Shown here: positions 22,911 through 34,566 of the stretch, piece by piece
Layout: the number at the start of each line of letters is the position of its first letter
Position numbering within the stretch: position 1 is the stretch's first letter
Notes under the pieces: model-generated
What the model was told of the DNA's origin: nothing
Databases searched by the model: none
Seen by the model: only the letters and a program-made list of their open reading frames with translations
Translations under genes and position numbers: made by a program
From: Acanthosoma haemorrhoidale
Taxonomy: Eukaryota > Arthropoda > Insecta > Hemiptera > Acanthosomatidae
DNA length: 64,000 nucleotides
Direction: 5' to 3'
Assembly: GCA_930367205.1 (NCBI GenBank)
Contig: OV884012.1
Location: 58,673,239 to 58,737,238, forward strand

Positions 22911-23699
22911 TAAAACCCAAACTCATTGTATGTAAAACAACATTTAAATATCCTGATTTTTATATAAAATAATCAAATTGATAAAAACTCAAAAAATAAA
23001 ACAACAGATCTACGAATGATATAATTTTTCACAATCATTGCTCATTTTCTTCTCCCATTATATACAAAATTGGTCAATTCCTGCATAGATTTTAGTATTT
23101 TCACTTAAAAATGAAATATTTCTCTATCATATTAATTAGGGTATTAAATCAAGAGTCTCGACTCCTGGATTAATGATCTTTGCTTTGGGTTGGGGCTTTA
23201 AAGGATTATTGAAACCAAAGTTGTCAAAATGTTCAATCAAATCGTTTTCACAATCTTAACAAACCCGTTAATTGTGCGATGCATCACCACAATTAACTTG
23301 ACTTAATTATTTTTTGCAGTTATCTTTCTAAGACCCAGTGGCCAGAAACTTTTAACTTTTAACTGCATATCGAAAGGTGAATATTTTAATAAACATTTAT
23401 TTTCTGATAAGAAAACCTCTAGCTAGTTGCAAGCTTCTGCTTTAATTATTTAATTAGGATTCGTTAAGTATCAATAAATTATTATTTTTTAGTAAAAAAT
23501 AAATTCATTGAAATTATCTCCGTTCAGAGTTCTTTCGGTCTCTTAAATGTTTGTTACAGTTGGTTCCTTAACTGGAGATATTTTTGAGGAATGGGTAGAT
23601 TCTGGTCATTTTCCCAATGTCCAATGTCCGTTTTCATTGGATAATCTTCATACAGTCCCAATGGAGCTTATTTACAATGCCAATTTAATAATCTTGTAG

Positions 23700-23840
23700 A
23701 GGAAAGTCTTTATTATGAATAACAATCAAAACACTGGTATATATACAAATATTAATCAGTTATAGCGTTACAACATACTTTTGGGAAGGCTAAGGCACGA
23801 GTGGATTCAATCTTCGTGGTTCATCCCAGTGGATTCATTC
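23700..23840 (-). mobile_element. LINE 3' tail (family with TTCATAATAAAG end)
   Basis: On the minus strand it ends in ATTCATAATAAAGACTTTCC. It shares ATTTGTATATATACCAGT with copies at 41550-41735 and 43275-43400. No coding part remains. Confidence 0.6.
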
Positions 23841-24060
23841 TGGTGTGAACACTGTTAGTGTACAGATTGTTATCGAGGGTTCATTAAATAGTTATTTCAA
23901 TTATTCAAAATAGTGTTTCTTTTCAGGGATGTAAGTATCAATTTTTTGTGGCTAAACTTCTTCACCCATTCTGTTTTCAATGTCATGGATAATTTTCTCT
24001 TAATTGGGAAATATTTTAGTACTTTTTCACAATAATTTAATAAGCATCCAATAAACTCAT

Positions 24061-24925
24061 TGTCGGGCTCAGGTTAACTGAGTATCCCCAAAGTGGGGAG
24101 GTGACGCCCGCCGCGGGCTAGGGTCGCTACAACCTCTTAGCCACCGTCCGGCGAGCGCCCAGAAAGAGATAAGGCAGGCGGACCAGTGGTCTTTCACCCT
24201 GGCTGCCGACCTAGTCGGCAGGCAACTTTAATTCACTTTGATCTGACTCCATAAGATCTTTAGAAGGTGTGTGTGTGTGTGTGTGCCCCGACAAAGCACT
24301 ATGTTCAGGAGAAGAGGTACAGGGTAGGTTTATAGGTAGTTTATGTGGTCTTGGAATGACCACGAATTCACACTCGGTATCTAAGGGTAGGCGAAAACCG
24401 TTCGGATCCCAAAGCCGAGTGTGAACCGGAGAGAGGCAGACTGGTAAATTTGCAGGGCCACGGCAATCGTCGTCCGCGAGGGAGAGGTCTCTCCCAAGGA
24501 GGTGCTAGTTTTAGCGAGACGAAGGCAGAGATTCCCACTAGGAAGGTGCGGGGTCTGACAACGCCGGACTAAAACATAGCGAGGTTAGGAGATTTAGAGA
24601 GATGCCGAGGTAGTTGAATGAGAAGACCATGGTTTTGAGTAGAGCAGCAAGCGCCAGTGCAGAGAGAGAGGAGAGAGTAGTGTTCCAAGTGACGGTCCGG
24701 TTCGTTATGGTAATTTTTTCCTGTGCTGTTTCTTCTATAGTCGGTCCACCCTGGAGGGGATGGGCCCCCACAAGGCGGCCTGGGGAAGTGGGGATGACTG
24801 TTCTCCCTACTCTCCGACTGGCGTCATAAGCTTTATTGATTAAACATATGGAAACAGTGATAGATATGATCTGATCGTGAAGAGAGTGACTTATAATTAT
24901 TTGTAATTAAGAGGAGGCCACAGCA
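24061..24925 (-). mobile_element. Solo LTR B with 5-bp target duplication
   Basis: Begins TGTCGGGCTC and ends GGCCACAGCA in window orientation, so it is a TG...CA LTR on the minus strand (TGCTGTGG...GCCCGACA). CTCAT lies on both sides (24056-24060, 24926-24930). It contains a (GT)n tract at 24268-24284. It is a close homologue of 27069-29714 in opposite orientation. Confidence 0.9.
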
Positions 24926-27360
24926 CTCATAATAGATGCAGCCAAACCGTAAATAAAACAATTAACGTAAAAAAAAATATAAAGGTGGCGATGTTAATGA
25001 TCCATGTACTCAACGAGTGTATGCAGTGGGTATATACTGTTAAATATATCGATATCGATATCGTGCAGTCTGTCAGCATTCGCTTAAATCCTTCTTGCAT
25101 ATGTGATTTGCTTTCAGGTGTTACCTCACTGCAGAGAGAATCTTTCACAGAAACATAACTCTATAAACATACTTATAAACTTCAGTGATCTGATCACAAC
25201 CATGAATAATTTTCTTTTACGAAGAAATATTTAATATTTAGATGTTATACAGTTATTTGATTGTAAAATCGATAACGTTAACAATAAGAAATTTTTTTTT
25301 GTCACATTTACCGATTCCTCGATCGCTTTACTTTTATAATAATGCTAATCTGACTACATATAAATTTTAATGCATTAAACGTACCCACCAAATCCTTGCC
25401 AACAATTCAAAACCCGCTGAAGTAGGTCACGCTCTCCTCATTCAACAAACAATAACTTCGCTTGCTTGCCTCCCACTTCTCTGAATATATTTCATTATTC
25501 TCCTCTTTCGAAAACCTGGTAATATAGTCGTAAACCCTCATATCATTACACATACCAGTCAGTGAATTTCTAATCCTCTCAAAAGGTTTTGAAAGAATCC
25601 TACTCAAACGCCACTTGCCCATATTTTAACCCAAAAACATCATCCCCAGTCATCAATTCGGCTTCTATTTCAGACATCTATTGATCAACAAGACCTCCTC
25701 GTTATTGATCATATATCTTCTGCATTGGAAGCAAACACTATTGCTCGGGTGGATTTCTAAACGTAGCTCAGGCTTTCGACATCTTACAATACGTGCCATG
25801 ACATCTTGTGTTCTTAACATCTCTTTGCCGCAAACACTTTTTCTAATCCTTTAATCCTACCGGTTATTTCGGGTCCTTTGTGGTTATGAACATTCTACAT
25901 AGTACCTTTTTTCATATTTAGCAGGAGTTCTTCGAGGCAGTGTATACATCGCTGACATTTCTGTGAGTCCTTACAACTTCCTTGCAATTTTTACTGAAAA
26001 TATAACCAATACCACCTCAAAACGACAGAGAAATGGTGTAACCAATGGCGGGTCAAGGTCAATGAGGGCAAATGCGTTCACACCATACTTACTCTTCGAG
26101 GAGAATCCTTTCCTTTCGTAACATTCAATTCGATACCACTTCCCATTACCTGTCTAATACTATTAGATATGTAGGTTTTCATGTAGACAAAAGGCTGACT
26201 TGGAACTCTCATACAAGTCACAAGAATTGAACTGACGGTTTGGACATGTCACGTACGTTTTGGATGTTGTCACGTACGGTCTCCTTGCTAATATCTTGTT
26301 AATACATATAACTATAAAAATGTATCTATCTATCTATCGATACATTTATTAAAAATATTTTCACCTACCTTATATGGAGAACCACGCTTTCACACTCAAG
26401 TCGAATAAGTAAACTAATTTATTTAATTAAATTGAATTGTAAAGGTAAAAAGGTAAATTTTGCGTTGATTAATGAAGGAACTTAGATATTGGAATTGAAT
26501 GTAAGTAAAGCATATTTGAATTTACAATAAAATAAGTGATGTATTTATATGACTAAAAAATATAATGAAATAAAATAAAATGAAATGGATATGATTACGT
26601 TCAACTAGGTACATATTAATATAAATTGTCTCTTAATTAATTATACGCATATTTGGTGTCTTGAAGGTGATCTTTAATGAAACAAACCAGCCAGCTTAGC
26701 AAGTTCCTCATCAGCATTTCCTTCAAGCCTCTTGTCTTTTCTCAACTCTGCAATATGCTTTCTCTCTGTCTTCCTCCTTCCCAAAAATTGATCCTCCTTC
26801 TACTCGACCACTCTTCGAATTTACCTGTAATCCGAATTGACCCTTTTGCGTAGAAGGGTGTTTATGGCTATTTTCGTCAACTGAAATGGTCATTTTACTT
26901 TACTAAATGTTTCTACTAGAGGTTGTAAGTGTAAGTGTAAATAAATGGGTTTTGATGATCTGCACTCTCCGGAACCGAAAAGGGCTTTATGAGACCCCAT
27001 CCTGTACTCCAAGCCGTCTGCCTTGACCTATTATCAAACCCGCGTAAAATGCGTGTCGACTGATCCATTGTTGTGGCCACCTCATTGGACATCACAAACA
27101 ATTATACATCACAAATAATTATACGTCACCCTCTTCTTGTATCAGACCTTGTATCTATATCATCAAATGAATATCAGAAAATATGTATCTACTTTTCATT
27201 ATGTTAATAAAGATTATGACGTCAGTGAGAGTAGGGGGACGAGTCAGTAGAGTGGGGGCCCATCCCCACTTCCTCTCTAGCCACCTGCTAGGGGCCCATC
27301 CCCTCCAGGTCGAGCCGGCTATATAAACCTCGCATTCTCAAACAGAGACCCTCCTACGGG

Positions 27361-28620
27361 ATACAAACAGTGCTGCTCAAACAAATGCCGAGGAGAGGGA
27401 TTGTACAACTAGCAAACTTATACAACTCTTGTATAAGATTGTGGTACTTTCCTGATACATGGAAACAAGCCATCTTGTTCCCATTACTAAAGCCAGCCAA
27501 GAGCGGAGATCACCCAGCCCACTACCACCCGATCAGCCTGTTACCTCAGATGGGATAAATTTTTGAGAAGATTCTTTTGAATTATCTCAAAGATTACTGT
27601 TCAGAAAACGACATCATTCCGCCAGAGCAGACTGGGTTCCAATCCAGTATGAGCACAGAGCACCCCCTTCTGAACGTACAGTCAGAAGCTAGCCATAATA
27701 TGAATAGAAACATAGCCACGGCTATGATTTCCATTGATTGCACCCAAGCGTTCGATTCGGTGTCTCATGGGACACTGTGTCAAATGCTCTACGACCGGGA
27801 ATGCCCGGAACGACTATATTCAATTCTGGCTAGCTTCCTGAAAAACAGATCGTTGCGGGTGCGGGTGGGTGATAGCTTCTCCGAAGCTGTGCCACTGACC
27901 TGTGGAGTACCCCAAGGAGCCGTCTTATCCCCTGTACTATTCAACGTATACACGTCTGAGATTGTCGGAGCCCATTACAAAAATACCACAGTTACTGCTT
28001 TCGCAGATGACATAGCGGTGTACAGTAGCAGCATGAGTGCCAAGGTAGCTCTAAGACAGGCTGAAGTAGCCTGTAACCAGATCAGTGAGAGATTGGGGAG
28101 ACTCAATATCTCTGTAAACGCGGGTAAGACTGACTGCATAATTTTCACTTTCCAAAAGGGAAAAAGCCCACTACCTACTAGCTACATAGTAGGAACGGAG
28201 AAAAACTCACCAGCCAACAAGCTAGTATATTTGGGAATTAAAATGGACAGACACCTCCATTTTAGTAACCATTTTACGAAGAAGTTGAAGCAAACACGCA
28301 CGAAGACTTACCGGCTTACATATTTATTGACTTCGCCCAATCTATCACTGCGTCTCAAGCTACTGATCTACAAGAGTATACTCAGGCCTACTCTGCTGTA
28401 TGGTGCACCGCTTTTTCGCTATCTGACGTATACAACAGCTCGGCGACTCCAACAATTCCAAAACGGTATACTGATGAAAGTGGTCAGAGGTACTTCATTC
28501 GAGCAGCGGAGCAACAGTGAGCTGCATGAGATATTTGAGCTGCCTACGGTGGATGAATTCATCCAGCGTAGACATCAAATTTTTCGACTCATTACAATAT
28601 TTGACAAACCCGGTGTTTAA
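27361..28620 (+). pseudogene. Reverse transcriptase of a Jockey-superfamily LINE, one nonsense codon
   Basis: RT motifs in order: DTWKQAILFPLLKPAKSGD, HPISLLPQMG, then TAA at 27556-27558 where family members have Lys (GKIFEK), followed by IIPPEQTGFQSSMSTEHPLL, IDCTQAFDSVSH, CGVPQGAVLSPVLFNVY and FADDIAVYSSS with the catalytic Asp pair. The thumb and C-terminus (YLGIKMDRHLHFSNHF, LRPTLLYGAPLF) are intact to the stop at 28620. The endonuclease and ORF1 are absent through 5' truncation. Confidence 0.9.
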
Positions 28621-28740
28621 CACGATAACCCCCGCTCCGTTCCCCCATCGACGGCAGGACGCTGTCGCGGCTGGAACGCTTTAGTCTTAGGTTCTAGGTT
28701 TAGGTTTTAGTGTTAGTGTTTTCCACGGTCGCAAGCTGAA

Positions 28741-28756
28741 GGTGAGCCTCATCACC
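28741..28756 (+). promoter_or_regulatory. Conserved 3' UTR hairpin of the LINE
   Basis: GGTGAGCCTCATCACC can fold as GGTGA/TCACC with a 6-base loop. The same hairpin occurs at 42808-42823 and, reversed, at 52176-52191. Confidence 0.55.
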
Positions 28757-28932
28757 TAGTGAGTGTATGTGTATTGGACTTATTAACAACAATCTGAAAG
28801 TATTATATTTTATGCACTCCTTAATATGCATCTGCGAATGCAGCACGAGGAGACAACTGTAATTCCAAATTTATTTATTTATTTTTGTCATTGTATATAT
28901 ATTATCAATAAAGAGGTTTTGAAAAAAAAAAA

Positions 28933-29090
28933 CATGATGGTTATGACTTTTTATACTACAGATTGAATGTATTTATATTATGCCCTCCTTCGAATGCATG
29001 AGTGCATCGCAGTACGAGGAGCAACTTGTAACTCTATAAAAATTGTTTGTTCATTGTATTATTTTTTTGAGGTTATAAAATAAAAAAAAA
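28933..29090 (+). mobile_element. Second, related LINE 3' tail directly downstream
   Basis: TGCCCTCCTTCGAATGCATG and GCAGTACGAGGAGCAACTTG parallel TGCACTCCTTAATATGCATC and GCAGCACGAGGAGACAACTG at 28814-28860. It ends in an A-rich run at 29082-29090. Confidence 0.65.
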
Positions 29091-30672
29091 CAGACCAGAC
29101 AGAAACCAACCGGCACTTTGAACACTTCTCTCTCTCTCTCTCTGCACTGGCGCCTGCTGCTCTACTCAAAACCATGGACTTCTCATTCAACTACCTCTGC
29201 ATCTCTCTCCTAACCCCGCTATGTTTTAGTCCGGCGTTGTCAGACCCCACACCTTCCTAGTGGGAATCTCTGCCTTAAACTAGCACCTCCTTGGGAGAAA
29301 CCTCTCCCTCGCGGACGACGGTTGCCGTGGCCCTGCAAATTTACCAGTCTGCCTCTCTCCGGTTCACACTCGCCTTTGGGATCCGGACGGTTTTCACCTA
29401 CCCTTAGATACCAATTTTGAATTCGTGGTCATTCCAAGACCACATAAACTACCTACAATACCTACCCTATACCTCATCTCCTGAACATAGTGCTTTGTCG
29501 GGGCACACCTTCTAAGATCTTATGTAGTCAGATCAAAACGAATTAAGCTGCCCGCCAACCAGGCCACTAGCAAGGGTGAAAGACCACAGGTCCACCTTTC
29601 TTTTCTCTTTCTAGGTGCTCGCCGGACGGTGGCTAAGAGGTTGTAGTGACCCTAGCCCGCGGTGGGCGTCTCCTCCCCACTTTGGGGACACTCAGGTATA
29701 AACTGAGCCTGACATCCATCAACTCGTCTGCCAAATCCCTTTTGACGACCACCGACAGACATAAGCTAAGGTCAATTCAATTATAAATTATATACTATGT
29801 GGTGAGTTACATGTAACAATGTTTATATGATAAGACTATAAATTGTGCACAAGTAAGAGTGAATTCTTACATCCCCATCAACAATGGTGTACTGTCAAAT
29901 TGTAATTTTCAAATAAAAAATCTCATAATATAATTGTGTGTGTGACACTTTTTTGTAGTTATAGAACTCCATTATCCACATGGTGATGGCAAAGTACATA
30001 GATGTATGATTATTATAGAATTTTGGCTACTGTTTATCTTTTGTATGTTAGTTTGTTTTGGTTAATGTACTCAAGAGTAGAAGAGTTATGTAATGAGGGT
30101 ACTTACTATCTTTGACAGAATAGAACTTCTGAGATTTTTCGTGGGCTTACAACGAATTAAAATTTGCTCTCTTAGGTTTTATACCCAGGCCGTTACCAGA
30201 AACTCAATGTGTTATTTATTTATTGATGTTACAAGTTATTAATACCCTTCCTTTCCATTGCTCCCCTAACGCAGTTAGTCTTGAGTGGAAGCGATATAAA
30301 TAGAACGAATGATAAAAGGATGGGATCCAATTTGAGGTGGCCCTTTGCGGTTAAAAACGGCCACAATACAATAAAAACAGTTTATTCTTCCACATCAATC
30401 AATTATTGTTGTATAAAGGTTATTATTTTTTTAAATAAAATGTCATGTGTTTGTTTCAATTAATAATGTTCATGGTAACCTTGTTAAATTTATAGATTCT
30501 TAAACTGTCGGTCGTATTTCAAACATGTTTGTATAGGATTAGTGCGCTAAATATAATTGAAATAATGAATACTACCAGACTAGAAATTGATTGGGTTTAA
30601 AAAATTCTCTCAGAAGACAATGGTACAATAAATAACAAAATATAATAAAATAAGTAAGTTCTGTCAATTTGT

Positions 30673-31138
30673 ATGGATTGCTTGATCAAACATGAATTTG
30701 AAAATACGCAAAATAACCGTGGTATCCGTGGCCAAAATGCGATCATGAATCCCCTTGACCCACCATCGGATTCATGTTTCTTGAACACGAATGAGAACGT
30801 CGGTGAATTTAAGTCGAAGTCAAATATTGGATTACCTAAAGTACAAAGGAGCAAGAAAAGCCTTGGAGCTAAGAAAGTCCATCCTGTCTTGTTCGAGATG
30901 ATGATGAATGAAAAGGTAGGTAACAAATCTGAAACCCCTTGGAAACGAACAGATCTGGAAAAAGACGAAAATCGATCGCATAATCTTGAGGCTGCTGAAG
31001 ACACTACCACAGCTTCGAAAGGTAGATTTCCCACTATTACTGATAATTACTTGAATGCTAGTCCGAACAGACTGGAATATATGCATTCAGTTAGGGAAAA
31101 TATGGCTGTTGTTTCAAATTCCTTCTGCATCAAAAGTC
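30673..31138 (+). CDS. ArfGAP2/3-like protein, central exon (nested gene)
   Basis: The reading frame includes EFKSKSNIGLPKVQRSKKSL and then GAKKV, the basic Lys-Gly-Ala-Lys linker typical of ArfGAP2/3 (Glo3 family) proteins, which act on COPI-coated Golgi vesicles. The exon ends at a GTAAGT donor in phase 1 and joins in frame to 33888. An in-frame stop at 30655-30657 limits the 5' side. Either the ATG at 30673 is the start, or a weak acceptor at 30657-30658 is used. There is no recognisable Arf-GAP zinc finger (CxxCx16CxxC) upstream within the intron, so this may be a GAP-less paralogue, a partial duplicate, or a gene whose first exons were missed. Confidence 0.6.
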
Positions 31139-31839
31139 GTAAGTAGTATCATAGAAAAGTATTTTAATAGTAAATAAAGCATACTTAATGGGTAGTTTTC
31201 ACCTTAACACCTTGATATTAAACATTTTTTTTTTTTTACCTTTATTGAAAAACCGATTTGCATTTAAAAAATATGACTTACATTTTACTATGGCCCACTC
31301 ATTACTAAAACACACTACTGTTACAAACGGTAGTTAAGAGTACATATATCGATTACCTTGGTTTACCCTTTTTTTCCCAGCAGATGAGACCATCACATCT
31401 CCCCCTATTGGACTCATTTAATTTTTTATCACAGCCATCGTCCAATCGTCATCATCTAAGCTATGTCCCAAAGTTTAATGTTGAATATTATTTTCAAAAG
31501 ATAAAAGTAATAGAATAGAAAGCACTTTATCAAACCGTGTAATTGTGTGCCAAAGAAAAAATTCGTTGTTTTCAAGTACAAAAAATTCTATAATACGTTT
31601 TATTTTTAATATGTTATATGCATTATCATTTTAAGAATATTATTGCTTTTAAATAATTGAAGACCTTAGACACGGCTCTATTAAACATAAAATACAAATG
31701 AATTTAGCATTGTATTGAGTAGTTGAACATGGTGAAAAGGTTGTCTCGGTTATGAATTGCCTTCATATCAAAATATCGATCAGAAATATTTCAATTGTGT
31801 TATGATTCTTATGAAAGTATAATAAATATTTCATCACAT

Positions 31840-32720
31840 ACTTCCCCCGTCGGTTTTCCATGTGTAAAACTTTAGATACTTCGGTGACTGGATGTCTTGC
31901 CTGATGATGACATCCGAACACAGACTTTTCATTATTAACAACCTAGTGTCGTAATAAACATGGCCATGCTGTTTGACGTCTACATGATAGCCGCCCTCGA
32001 CTAATGAGGAGAAAGAAGATACATGGAGATTTTTGACTGTGAAGGTAGGCTACTAGTATGCCACTTATCCACAATTGCACTATTCAAAAAGCTTGAAGAA
32101 CTTCCAGTGTCCATCAGAGGCAAACAGTGAATGTTATTGATCTGGACTGGAACAATGGTTTTTTGCAATGAATGAGGTGAAGAAGAAGCGCTTGCAATGG
32201 CAGAGATTATTGTATCGGAATCGGAAGTGGAGGAAGCAGTAGATTTCCTACGATACTGCCACACCCGGCTAGGTTGCCCTAGTTTCCCACTGCCCCAACC
32301 CTATCCAGTATGAATGAGTAGCATTTACTGGATTGTGTGGAGTTGAAAAGCAGAGGATGTTGTTGAGTAGCCTCTAAAAAGCACGAGCAGACAGAAAACT
32401 TGGTGAATAGATGTAGAAAATATTCCGCCAATAGAGGTTACTCCTATGTATGTGTTTTTATACTCTGAAACTGCCATAAAATCACAATCTTTGTTCAGGA
32501 GTCTCAAAGCTTGCAAATGCTGGTTCTGAGTCTCGTCAGGAGAATGACATCGAATAAGTACTTGCGAGAGAGAGTAAGTACCCCGTTTTTTATGGTTAAT
32601 GAATTGGTATGAGATATTTGCATGAGGGTAAGAACAAACGTATTTGAAGACCTTAAACAAGGCTTTATTAAACATAGAATACGAATGATTAAAGGCTTGG
32701 TTATCAAGTACCTCCACAAC
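31840..32720 (-). pseudogene. Gypsy gag-protease remnant in the ArfGAP-like intron
   Basis: From high to low coordinates, a gag frame reads LQALRLLNKDCDFMAVSEYK and, after a shift, ISGI-like sequence. Downstream, IVPVQINNIHCLPLMDTGSS carries the DTGSS active site of a retroviral-type aspartic protease, followed by LCSDVIIRQDIQ, which matches the segment between protease and RT in gypsy elements. No LTR or RT is attached. Frameshifts make it inactive. Confidence 0.72.
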
Positions 32721-33887
32721 TGATCAACTAATCTCTATAATTAACTCATTAGGGATAAGCAGCAAAATTTATTTATGTGATATCTAATTGTGTTCTGTAC
32801 GATATCAATGTCAAAAATTTGTAAATTCGTTTAAAGGAAAAAGAAGAAGAAAAATAAAACATGATAAAGTTTTGTCAAAGATTGATCAGTACGATGCGTC
32901 GAAGCAAATTTAACTATCATAAGCTCGACAGTATTACTCAATAATGTACTGCTCTCCCACTCAGTAGGACTCTACAAAACGTCCTTTGATTCCTTATCCA
33001 AGTCGTGTCTAAGGGTCCTACCTTTGTCTATCGTCTAGATGATAGCCTAGGTTTGGAATGCACTTAAGTGTATTGGGAAGTGGTATCAAATCAATCCACA
33101 CAAGTGTATACTCCTTGAAGTTGTGTAAGCATTGCCCTTCATCTTCATTGGCCTTGATGTGCCATTGATTACCGTTGATTAGTGAATTTTTAGGTTGCTG
33201 GATGAAAATGATTGCTATGTCATCGGGGCTATGAATAACAGGAACATCAGCAGTCTTAAAGCGCTTGCCAAATCCCACTTGCTTAATCTACACTAATGAT
33301 TAAAATAACGACGAATAGTAGAGGGTGAGGTTCTTTGTCGCAAGACTTTGGATTTGCGTTTGAGTGGATAATATAGAGGATATTTAGAGGTGAAGGATGT
33401 TATCATTGTGAATTCCCATGAACTAACCCACTGAATTGTGAAGTCAGCTTTTTAGGATTTAATATTATTATTTTCACCCATCGTTAAGGCACGTTAAATA
33501 AGGTAATGACAAATTAAAAAATATTGCATAATAACGTGTGAGTTCTAAAAAAATTGACTTGTTTTAAATACTTTCCGATGAGGTTATTTACCGTCAATAT
33601 TTTAGTTATTTTTAACTTTTATTCTGGTCAACTACTTTTTATTTTTTTATTCATGGACAACGTTTTGAGATGTATAATGTTCTGAGCAAAAGCAACTGTA
33701 AACTGCTTCAAGATATTTAGAAACTTTACATTTTTATAACTGACCATGAACTAACAGTTTGATTTTCTTTTTCTTACTGCTATCATTACAGCAGACCAAA
33801 TATAATTTATATTCTTTAGAATAATAATTTATTCTTTTAAAGTTATTTTGATCAAGATTATAAATTTTTGGAAATAACTTTTTTTAG

Positions 33888-34303
33888 GTTATGACACAAA
33901 GAAATGTTCATTAGACGTAAACGGTTGTAACAACGTGAACCAGGAAAAGGAGCTACCTTTAAAGAAACTCAACCATCGAGATGAGTCATTTGAAGCACGG
34001 AAAAAGTTTGGTGGATCTAAATCGATCTCCTCTGAGCAGTACTTCGACACAGACGACCCTGCACGGTACAGGCCAAACCTGATCAGGTTCGCAGACTCCA
34101 CTGCCATCTCCTCAGACGACTTTTTCGACCGGACACCGGACGACCTGACACCGAACGATTTCTTTTCCTCAGCGCTGGACGTAGTTCCGGTCGAGGAGCT
34201 GTCAGAGTACCTGAGGAAGGGATTGACCAATGTGGTAGGGATGTTTGGGTCCGTAGTCAACAGCATCGTCTCACGTATACCACACAATCTTGGTGAATTT
34301 TGA
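33888..34303 (+). CDS. ArfGAP2/3-like protein, C-terminal exon (nested gene)
   Basis: After the acceptor TTTTTTTAG the frame reads YDTKKCSLDVNG, later ARKKFGGSKSISSEQYF, then RFADSTAISSDDFF, and ends SRIPHNLGEF followed by TGA. Two ISSxxxF repeats are the Glo3 regulatory motif of ArfGAP2/3; the usual glycine after Phe is Asp in both repeats here. An amphipathic tail (EYLRKGLTNVVGMFGSVV) follows, as in the family. The open frame is kept across a 2.75-kb intron that contains gypsy debris, which argues for a gene under constraint rather than a processed copy. The stop lies 54 bases from the nAChR exon on the opposite strand. Confidence 0.72.
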
Positions 34304-34357
34304 TACCTATCATTTTGATTTTGACAATGGAAATTGTAAAGCATAATGCTTACTTAC

Positions 34358-34512
34358 TTGTTGTACAGGATGATGTCGGGTTTCCAGACTGACTGAAATG
34401 GAAGCCGTATCACTTCGATTCCTTCATAATCGGAAATATTCCACGTGAGGTGGTGGTCAGTCCAAATTTGAGTTAGCCAGCAGTTTGTTGTCAGGATTTG
34501 ATTTTTTTCATC
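34358..34512 (-). CDS. nAChR alpha exon: loop D and loop A
   Basis: It encodes [17 protein letters not shown] and continues to [11 protein letters not shown], the loop A motif of the agonist-binding pocket; the WLTQIW stretch lies in loop D. The length (155 bases) equals the 45-base and 110-base exons that are separate in many insect nAChR genes, so here they appear as one exon. The acceptor is TTTTTAG at 34513-34514 and the donor is GTAAGT after phase 2; the split codon completes to Asn with the first base of the next exon. The opposite strand 54 bases away carries the stop codon of the nested ArfGAP-like gene. Confidence 0.92.
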
Positions 34513-34560
34513 CTAAAAATGACATTATGTAGTAAAAATGTAATGATTTTTGATTAGTTA

Positions 34561-34566
34561 AATAAA
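34561..34566 (+). promoter_or_regulatory. Poly(A) signal candidate of the nested ArfGAP-like gene
   Basis: AATAAA is the first canonical poly(A) hexamer after the stop codon at 34301-34303; none is present between the stop and the nAChR exon. If used, the 3' UTR would cross the whole nAChR exon 34358-34512 in antisense. Confidence 0.4.

Larger units (their letters stand above)
27360..28932 (+). mobile_element. 5'-truncated non-LTR retrotransposon inside solo LTR C
   Basis: It starts within the RT region, with GATACAAACAGTGCTG also seen at 37369 in a longer copy, and ends with AATAAAG and an A run. It carries most of the reverse transcriptase and a 3' UTR with the conserved hairpin at 28741-28756. 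Confidence 0.85.
27069..29714 (+). mobile_element. Solo LTR C with 5-bp target duplication, interrupted by a LINE
   Basis: Ends are TGTTGTGGCC and GCCTGACA. TCCAT lies on both sides (27064-27068 and 29715-29719). The LTR halves, 27069 to about 27359 and about 29091-29714, align to LTR B reversed; the part between is a LINE. A TATA box (TATATAAA, 27320-27327) is present in the left half, as expected for an LTR promoter. Confidence 0.88.
17985..30660. other. nAChR 16.4-kb intron, left part
   Basis: Contains the DDE transposase, short retroposon, solo LTRs B and C and LINE tail. 17985-21100, 22070-23700, 24931-27063 and 29720-30650 show no supported gene; 22070-22330 is a very AT-rich stretch with AAATTAAGTATTAAGTATTA-like direct repeats. 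Confidence 0.5.

Noticed and set aside
24264..24284. (GT)n tract as a regulatory site
   Set aside because: It is absent from the homologous position in LTR C, so it is a local microsatellite expansion.
30597..31086. Minus-strand frames opposite the ArfGAP-like exon
   Set aside because: They are antisense shadows of the coding exon.
33018..33278. 86-codon minus frame in the ArfGAP-like intron
   Set aside because: Not recognised; it could be further gypsy debris, but no motif supports that.
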